A stretch of 15,409 nt of DNA, taken from contig CAMPHL010000014.1 of the NCBI GenBank assembly GCA_946885905.1, positions 1 to 15,409 of the forward strand, in the 5' to 3' direction. The notes below the pieces were generated by a model. The model searched no databases. It was not told the origin of the DNA and was given only the letters and a program-made list of their open reading frames with translations. Below, piece after piece: positions 11,045-15,409 of the stretch; positions within the stretch are counted from its first letter, which is position 1; each line of letters opens with the position of its first letter. Made by a program: the position numbers and the translations under genes. This DNA comes from an uncultured Pseudomonadota bacterium. GTDB taxonomy: Bacteria > Pseudomonadota > Gammaproteobacteria > Burkholderiales > Usitatibacteraceae.

Positions 11045-11695
11045 ATGATGAGCGCACGCCGAGCCGCAATCGCCGCTTTCCTCTGCTTCGCCCTTCCGTG
11101 GGCCGACGCCGCGGAGCACCGTGAATCGCGGCCGGTCTCGGAATTCAGCCAGGTCGGCGTGTCCGCGCCCATCGACGTCCAAATCTCCATCGGCGACACG
11201 CACTCGCTTGCCTTCGAAGGCGATGCCGAGGCGATCGCGCGCCTCGAGGCCGTGGTCGAGTCGGGCAGGCTCGAGATCCGGGCGCGTCCGGGCGAGAAGA
11301 GCTGGACGTGGAACAGGAAGGTCACCGCGCGAATCGTGGCGCGCCGCATCGATGGCCTCGCCGTGGCCGGCTCCGGCGACATCACCGCGAGCGGCATCCA
11401 GGGCGAGTCCCTCAAGGTCTCGATCGCCGGGTCCGGGGACGTGCGCGTCGGCGGGAAGGTCGAGGGACTCACGGCGAACATCGCGGGGTCGGGCGAGATC
11501 CGCGCGGCCGACCTCGACGCGCAGCGCGTGAAAATCACGATCGCAGGCTCCGGAGACGCGACCGTTCGCGCGCAGCAGGCGTTGTCGGTCGCCGTCTCCG
11601 GCTCCGGCGACGTGCGCTACTACGGCGATCCCACGGTCGAGAAGACGATCATGGGCTCGGGCAGGGTGCGGCGCGCTGGAGGCTCCACGACCTGA
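11045..11695 (+). CDS. Secreted DUF2807-type (head GIN domain) beta-repeat protein
   Basis: 216 residues. The N-terminus (two basic residues, hydrophobic AAIAAFLCFALPW, then ADA) looks like a Sec signal peptide cleaved near residue 22-23; the Cys is inside the hydrophobic core and does not form a lipobox, so I expect a periplasmic or exported protein. The C-terminal half repeats a GSGD-type turn at 109-112, 129-132, 148-151 (GSGE), 168-171, 186-189 and 204-207 (GSGR), with 18-20 residues between copies. That pattern is typical of the right-handed beta-helix DUF2807 / putative autotransporter adhesin head GIN family, whose function is unknown. ATG 11045 is preferred for its SD spacing; a second ATG follows immediately. 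The stop TGA overlaps the next start by one base (TGATG), so the M90 protease gene is probably translated by re-initiation. Confidence 0.85.
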   Translation: MMSARRAAIAAFLCFALPWADAAEHRESRPVSEFSQVGVSAPIDVQISIGDTHSLAFEGDAEAIARLEAVVESGRLEIRARPGEKSWTWNRKVTARIVARRIDGLAVAGSGDITASGIQGESLKVSIAGSGDVRVGGKVEGLTANIAGSGEIRAADLDAQRVKITIAGSGDATVRAQQALSVAVSGSGDVRYYGDPTVEKTIMGSGRVRRAGGSTT

Positions 11696-12525
11696 TGCGG
11701 CGCTGGTTCCGCTCCCGCCCCGCGGCGCGCTCGCGTTCCATCGACGAGGCGCTCTGGCGGGAGGCCACGGCCGAATGGCTCTTCAAGCGCGGGCTTCCGG
11801 AGGAGTCGAACCGCCGGCTGAAGGCGCTCTCGGAGCGTTTCCTCGCGATGAAGCACTACTCCGGCACGCACGGCCTGGAAGTCGACGCGCGGATGCAGGT
11901 CGAGATCGCCGCGCAGGCCTGCATCCTCGTGCTCGAGCTGGGCATCGAATGGTACGAAGGCTGGTCGGAGGTCATCGTGTATCCGAGCCAGTTCGCGCCC
12001 GAGCGCGAGGAGATGGACGAGGACGGCGTCGTCCACCTCACCAACGACCCGATGGCCGGCGAAGCATGGCTCGGCGGACCGGTGGTGCTGTCGTACGAGG
12101 ACGTCGCGCTCGCCGCCGATGCGGAGCAGCGCGTGGCGGGCTACAACGTGGTGATCCACGAGTTCGCCCACAAGCTGGACATGCGCCACGGCGACCCGAA
12201 CGGATTCCCGCCGCTGCACGCGGGCATGGACGCAGCGCTGTGGAAAGCGGCGTTCTCGTCGGCGTACCGCGACTTCTGCGCGCGCGTCGACCACGCCGAT
12301 TCGCTGCCCGAGGCGCGCCTGCAGGAGGCGCTCGACCAGCTGCCGATCGATCCCTACGCCGCCGACAGCGCAGGCGAATTCTTCGCCGTGGCCTCCGAGG
12401 CGTTCTTCGAGACGCCCGAGCTGCTCGAGCCGGCGTACCCCGCCGTGTACGAGCAGCTCAAGCTCTTCTACCGGCAGGACCCGCTCGCGCGCCTGGCCTC
12501 AGGCAGCTCTGGCTCACTCGCGTAG
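11695..12525 (+). CDS. mtfA: MtfA-like zinc metallopeptidase (M90 family)
   Basis: 276 residues from ATG 11695, close to the E. coli MtfA length. The zinc site is HEFAHKLD (155-162; HExxH with Glu156 as catalytic base). A downstream acidic ligand is expected within GEFFAVASEAFFETPE (227-242), most likely Glu235. Other family features are EVIVYPSQF (92-100) and GPVVLSYEDV (128-137). MtfA in E. coli is a cytoplasmic aminopeptidase-like enzyme that binds Mlc and so affects ptsG; no mlc or pts gene is visible here, so the partner in this organism is unknown. There is no signal peptide despite the upstream secreted partner. Translation is coupled to the DUF2807 gene through TGATG. The frame is open upstream into that gene, but the upstream part is out-of-frame shadow sequence. 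It ends 23 bases from the convergent gene at 12549. Confidence 0.92.
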   Translation: MRRWFRSRPAARSRSIDEALWREATAEWLFKRGLPEESNRRLKALSERFLAMKHYSGTHGLEVDARMQVEIAAQACILVLELGIEWYEGWSEVIVYPSQFAPEREEMDEDGVVHLTNDPMAGEAWLGGPVVLSYEDVALAADAEQRVAGYNVVIHEFAHKLDMRHGDPNGFPPLHAGMDAALWKAAFSSAYRDFCARVDHADSLPEARLQEALDQLPIDPYAADSAGEFFAVASEAFFETPELLEPAYPAVYEQLKLFYRQDPLARLASGSSGSLA

Positions 12526-12548
12526 GGCCTGACCCCGCTTCCAAGCTC

Positions 12549-12872
12549 CTAGGCGACCTTGCCCTCATCGGGCGAGTCGGGGGAATCGGGCGAGCCTTCG
12601 CCGCGCGACCTGGAGCGGCCGGCGCGCTCGGCTTCCTCCATCTCCTTTTCCTCGGAGGCGCTGCGCGGTTCCGCGTCGCGCGCTTCGCGCTCGATGTCGT
12701 GGTGCTGCACGTGCTCCTTCAGCCCGCGGTTGTACTGGCGGGTTCCGGAGTAGCTGCCCTCGCCATATTGCTGGCCGGTGCCGGACTGTTGCTGCTGCTT
12801 CTGCGGATCCTTGAGGTCCTTCTTGTCCTGGCCCAGCTGCGGCTCGGGCTTGCGGTCCTTGTCGCCGTTCAT
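12549..12872 (-). CDS. Small hydrophilic protein of unknown function (107 aa)
   Basis: 107 residues, very polar, no signal peptide or membrane segment. Residues 1-38 are Lys/Asp/Gln-rich with four Gln in a row. The middle, EGSYSGTRQYNRGLKEHV (38-55) then HHDIEREARDAEP (57-69), resembles a block I recall from hypothetical proteins in betaproteobacteria, and is followed by a charged helix SEEKEMEEAERAG (73-85). The tail repeats SPDSPDSPDEG (97-104 region). The start is clear: GGAGG (12884-12880) lies seven bases before ATG 12872. The ATG overlaps the stop of the lipoprotein gene as ATGA, so the two are probably translated together. Function unknown; the polar, disordered composition would suit a stress or regulatory protein, but that is speculation. 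Confidence 0.75.
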   Translation of the reverse strand: MNGDKDRKPEPQLGQDKKDLKDPQKQQQQSGTGQQYGEGSYSGTRQYNRGLKEHVQHHDIEREARDAEPRSASEEKEMEEAERAGRSRSRGEGSPDSPDSPDEGKVA

Positions 12873-13225
12873 TTCTTTTCCTCCGTGTTGCCATTGCCCG
12901 TCGTGTTCACGCCGTCCGCCTTCTGCGGCGTGATGCGCGCGGTGGTGGAATACGAGTGGTTGTCGCCTTCCTGCGGCTTCTGGGTGTTCTCCTCTTGCTT
13001 GGAGATCTCCGTCGTATTGGGCGCCACGGGCGTCGTGCCCGCCGGATCGCCCGAGGGCTCCGCGGGGGCCTGGCCGATCACCACCGCCGAGGGGCTCGCC
13101 TTGCCTTCCGCGGGCGCCTTCGCGCGCGTGTCGGAGATGCGTTCGCCGCAGGCGGTGAGGCCGGCGGCCAGCAACAACGCGGCGAGCCAAGTGGCGCCGC
13201 GCGCAATGCGGTCGTGCTGAATCAT
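12869..13225 (-). CDS. Small lipoprotein of unknown function (118 aa)
   Basis: 118 residues with a type II signal peptide: basic start (MIQHDRIARG), hydrophobic TWLAALLLAAGL and lipobox LTAC, so Cys26 should be lipidated. The residue after it is Gly27, not Asp, so sorting to the outer membrane through LolA is likely. The mature part is Pro/Thr/Ser/Asn/Gln-rich and probably unstructured, without any domain I recognise. ATG 13225 is preceded by GGAAGGA with seven bases of spacing. An upstream in-frame extension is open to 13402 but would destroy the signal peptide. The gene overlaps the 107-aa gene by four bases. A -10-like element inside an inverted repeat and a GC-rich hairpin lie in its leader. 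Confidence 0.8.
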   Translation of the reverse strand: MIQHDRIARGATWLAALLLAAGLTACGERISDTRAKAPAEGKASPSAVVIGQAPAEPSGDPAGTTPVAPNTTEISKQEENTQKPQEGDNHSYSTTARITPQKADGVNTTGNGNTEEKK

Positions 13226-13245
13226 GGCAATGTCCTTCCGGCTGC

Positions 13246-13263
13246 GCCGCCCTTTGGGGCGGC
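13246..13263 (-). other. GC-rich hairpin in the lipoprotein leader
   Basis: A perfect seven-base stem, GCCGCCC with GGGCGGC, around a four-base loop. It ends six bases before the Shine-Dalgarno sequence of the lipoprotein gene. It could stabilise the mRNA or limit ribosome access. No U-run follows, so it is not a classic terminator. Confidence 0.45.
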
Positions 13264-13289
13264 CATCCGGAAAGCTTAGGAGGAAGGGG

Positions 13290-13307
13290 GTCCGGCGATT
13301 ATCGGAC
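13290..13307 (-). promoter_or_regulatory. Candidate lipoprotein promoter -10 inside an inverted repeat
   Basis: On the minus strand GATAAT (13303-13298, five of six bases) sits inside GTCCG-N8-CGGAC (arms 13303-13307 and 13290-13294). Transcription would start near 13291, giving a leader of about 65 bases that contains the 13246-13263 hairpin. The -35 region is poor. The repeat over the -10 could be an operator. Confidence 0.35.
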
Positions 13308-13336
13308 GGGGGCCGGATCGAGCGTAGGACAGCCCC

Positions 13337-13355
13337 CCGCCCGAGGAGGGGGCGG
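13337..13355 (-). terminator. Possible GC-rich stem after the 45-aa gene
   Basis: CCGCCC pairs with GGGCGG across a seven-base loop, beginning nine bases after the TAG at 13367-13365. There is no run of U after it, so it is at best a weak or factor-dependent terminator separating the nadE–glnB–45-aa group from the lipoprotein genes. Confidence 0.3.
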
Positions 13356-13356
13356 A

Positions 13357-13369
13357 CGGCGACCCTAGA
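13357..13369. repeat. 13-base direct repeat, copy 1 (over the stop codon of the 45-aa gene)
   Basis: CGGCGACCCTAGA on the plus strand; the second copy is at 13555-13567. On the minus strand each copy contains the gene's TAG stop followed by GGTCGCCG. Confidence 0.6.
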
Positions 13370-13502
13370 GGAACAGGACCGCGGGAAATACGGCGATCGC
13401 AAGCACGATCAGGATCCACTCGCAGTTCCAGCGCTTCAGGTGCCCGGTGTAGTGCAGGATGATCGCGGCAATGGCGAACACGTAGAAAGCGGCGAGCAGC
13501 AT
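13365..13502 (-). CDS. Small two-helix membrane protein of unknown function (45 aa)
   Basis: ATG 13502-13500 to TAG 13367-13365 encodes 45 residues: a first hydrophobic helix LLAAFYVFAIAAIIL (2-16), a short basic loop HYTGHLKRWNCEW (17-29) and a second helix ILIVLAIAVFPAVLFL (30-45). The only ribosome-binding candidate is the purine run AGGAGGAGGAA (13523-13513), whose nearest edge is ten bases from the ATG, slightly far but usable. The gene starts 60 bases after the glnB stop on the same strand and is probably co-transcribed with it. I recognise no family. The double-helix hairpin with a basic loop suggests an inner-membrane miniprotein. Its composition and ribosome-binding site argue that it is real, although short open frames can occur by chance. 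Confidence 0.65.
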   Translation of the reverse strand: MLLAAFYVFAIAAIILHYTGHLKRWNCEWILIVLAIAVFPAVLFL

Positions 13503-13554
13503 CTTGTTGTGGTTCCTCCTCCTCGGTGCCGACAGGATACCGGAAAAGCCCCGG

Positions 13555-13940
<386 letters not shown>

Positions 13941-13951
13941 CTAGCGAAAGA

Positions 13952-15409
13952 TCACGACTTGGGGTGGAAACCCGATGTTATTGGATATCGCCAGTCCTTG
14001 CCAAAGCCCCGGGGCGTGATGCGCACGCCGGGCGGCGCCTGCCGCCGCTTGTACTCGTTCAACTGGATGAGGCGCACCACCTGCCGCACCGCGCGCAGGT
14101 CGTATCCCATGCCCGCGATCTGCTCGGCCGACATGTCGCGCTCCATGTAGCGCTCCACGACGGCGTCGAGGACCTCGTAGGGCGGCAGGCTGTCCTGGTC
14201 GGTCTGGTCGGGCTTGAGCTCCGCCGAGGGCGGCCGCTCGAGCACCCGGCTGGGGATCACCATTCCCTTCGAATTGCGCCAATGGCAAAGCCGGTACACC
14301 AGGGTCTTCAGGATGTCCTTGATCACCGCGAAGCCGCCCGCCATGTCGCCATAGAGCGTGCAGTAGCCGGTCGCCATCTCGCTCTTGTTGCCGGTGGTCA
14401 CGACGATGGAACCGAACTTGTTCGACAGGGCCATGAGGAGCGTGCCGCGGATCCGCGACTGCAGGTTCTCCTCGGTCGTGTCCTCGGGGCGGCCCTCGAA
14501 GGCGGGCGCGAGGCTCGTCTTGAACGCGTGGAAGAGCGGCGCGATCGGGATCTCGGTGTACTTGACGCCCAGCGTGCGCGCCATCTCGCGGGCGTCGTCG
14601 AGGCTCATCTGCGCGGTGTATTCGGACGGCATCATCACCGCGTGCACGCGTTCGGGCCCAAGGGCGTCCACGCAGACCGCGAGCACGAGGGCCGAGTCCA
14701 CGCCGCCCGACAGGCCCAGCAGCACGCCGGGAAAGCGGTTCTTGTTCACGTAGTCGGCGGTCCCGGTCATGAGGGCGCGGTATATCACCTCCTCCTCGGT
14801 GAGCGGCCTGGCCATGGGACCGCGCACCGCGGCGCCGTCGAAATCGACGATGTCCACCGACTCCCTGAAACTGTCGGCCTGGTAGGTGACCTGCCCTTCG
14901 CCGTCGAGCGCGAAGGACGCGCCGTCGAAGACCAGCTCATCCTGGCCGCCGGTGGCGTGCACGTAAAGCAGCGGCAGGCGGGTTTCCTTCACCCGGTTGC
15001 CCATGTGGCGGTAGCGCTCGGCCTGCTGGGCACGGTTGAAAGGCGAGGCGTTGATGGACAGGATGAGCTGCGCGCCCGCGGCCTTCGCCTGCGCGGCCGG
15101 CTCGGGGAACCACAGGTCCTCGCAGATCGTGAGGCCGAGCTTGCGGCCCTCGACCTCGAACACGCACGCGAGGTTGCCCGTCTCGAAGTAGCGCTTTTCG
15201 TCGAAGACCGCATAGTTGGGAAGCTTCTGCTTGAAGTACACCTTCTCGATGCGCCCGTTGCGGAGCACGGCGGCGGCGTTGTAGCGCGTGCGGCCCTCGC
15301 GGTGCGGATAGCCCACGACGGTCGCGACGTCGGTGCAGTAGGCCGCGAGCCGGATGAGCTCCGCGGTGCACTGGTCGCAGAAGTCGTCGCGCAGCCAGAG
15401 GTCCTCGGC
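13952..15409 (-). CDS. nadE: Glutamine-dependent NAD(+) synthetase (partial at 5' end)
   Basis: The gene runs off the right edge; the frame is open from 15409 to TGA 13954-13952, giving 485 visible residues. About 50 N-terminal residues, with the glutaminase catalytic Glu, are probably missing. NadE amidates nicotinic acid adenine dinucleotide to NAD with ATP. The N-terminal nitrilase-type glutaminase domain shows FKQKLPNYAVFDEKRYF (the catalytic Lys is in KLPN) and TICEDLWFPEPA with the nucleophile Cys at bases 15124-15122. The synthetase domain carries the PP-loop LSGGVDSAL (Ser at about 14710), TTGNKSEMATGYCTLYGDMA and the C-terminal NEYKRRQAPPGVR. The fusion of both domains means glutamine is the likely nitrogen donor. 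It is followed by glnB, an arrangement seen in other betaproteobacteria. The frame is intact throughout. Confidence 0.96.
   Translation of the reverse strand, partial: AEDLWLRDDFCDQCTAELIRLAAYCTDVATVVGYPHREGRTRYNAAAVLRNGRIEKVYFKQKLPNYAVFDEKRYFETGNLACVFEVEGRKLGLTICEDLWFPEPAAQAKAAGAQLILSINASPFNRAQQAERYRHMGNRVKETRLPLLYVHATGGQDELVFDGASFALDGEGQVTYQADSFRESVDIVDFDGAAVRGPMARPLTEEEVIYRALMTGTADYVNKNRFPGVLLGLSGGVDSALVLAVCVDALGPERVHAVMMPSEYTAQMSLDDAREMARTLGVKYTEIPIAPLFHAFKTSLAPAFEGRPEDTTEENLQSRIRGTLLMALSNKFGSIVVTTGNKSEMATGYCTLYGDMAGGFAVIKDILKTLVYRLCHWRNSKGMVIPSRVLERPPSAELKPDQTDQDSLPPYEVLDAVVERYMERDMSAEQIAGMGYDLRAVRQVVRLIQLNEYKRRQAPPGVRITPRGFGKDWRYPITSGFHPKS

Noticed and set aside
11659..11666. GGGCAGGG, which fits the FtsK-orienting KOPS consensus
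   Set aside because: A single copy within a gene is expected by chance; skew can be judged only across the chromosome.
13226..13402. Upstream extension of the lipoprotein frame to 13402
   Set aside because: It would bury the signal peptide and lipobox behind about 60 residues. The ATG at 13225 has the better ribosome-binding site.

Overview
The window reads as a chromosomal segment of a high-GC betaproteobacterium. The evidence is dense packing, third codon positions dominated by G and C, and the gene order trxB / regulator / ftsK–lolA–rarA–serS, which is a proteobacterial core neighbourhood (E. coli has trxB–lrp–ftsK–lolA–rarA–serS). I cannot fix genus or species. I see no rRNA, tRNA, CRISPR array, transposase, integrase or phage gene, so most of the window is ordinary housekeeping chromosome.

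Layout. At 1-481 (+) lies the 3' part of an mltF-type lytic transglycosylase, tail to tail with a block that runs leftward. In transcription order that block is a Crp/Fnr regulator (7695-7003), ftsK (7066-4748), lolA (4743-4072), rarA (3809-2490), serS (2389-1103) and a histidine phosphatase (1077-445). A small unassigned gene (3847-4065, +) sits on the opposite strand between lolA and rarA. Divergent from the regulator runs trxB–smr (7846-9329), then purE–purK (9360-10999), then a secreted DUF2807-type protein overlapping an MtfA-like M90 metallopeptidase (11045-12525). The right end is leftward again: nadE (partial), glnB, a 45-residue two-helix membrane protein, a small lipoprotein and a small hydrophilic protein (15409-12549).

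How the genes work together. The central block joins chromosome segregation (FtsK), lipoprotein export (LolA), replication-fork rescue (RarA) and tRNA charging (SerRS). TrxB supplies thiol-reducing power, and PurE/PurK carry out the two-step carboxylation of AIR in purine synthesis. NadE beside GlnB couples glutamine-dependent NAD synthesis to nitrogen signalling. Several gene pairs overlap by one to four bases (trxB/smr, purE/purK, DUF2807/M90, lipoprotein/hydrophilic protein), which points to translational coupling.

Most interesting points. (1) Several starts lack a Shine-Dalgarno sequence and have a -10-like hexamer only 6-8 bases before ATG, as expected for leaderless mRNAs. (2) The regulator next to ftsK is Crp/Fnr-type where E. 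coli has Lrp; it keeps a CRP-like recognition helix but lacks the CRP cAMP-contact pair. (3) ftsK has no ordinary start codon after the regulator's stop. (4) Three small unassigned genes lie at 12549-13502 and one at 3847-4065. I see no clear new defence or mobile system; the best candidates for undescribed biology are these small genes and the leaderless starts.
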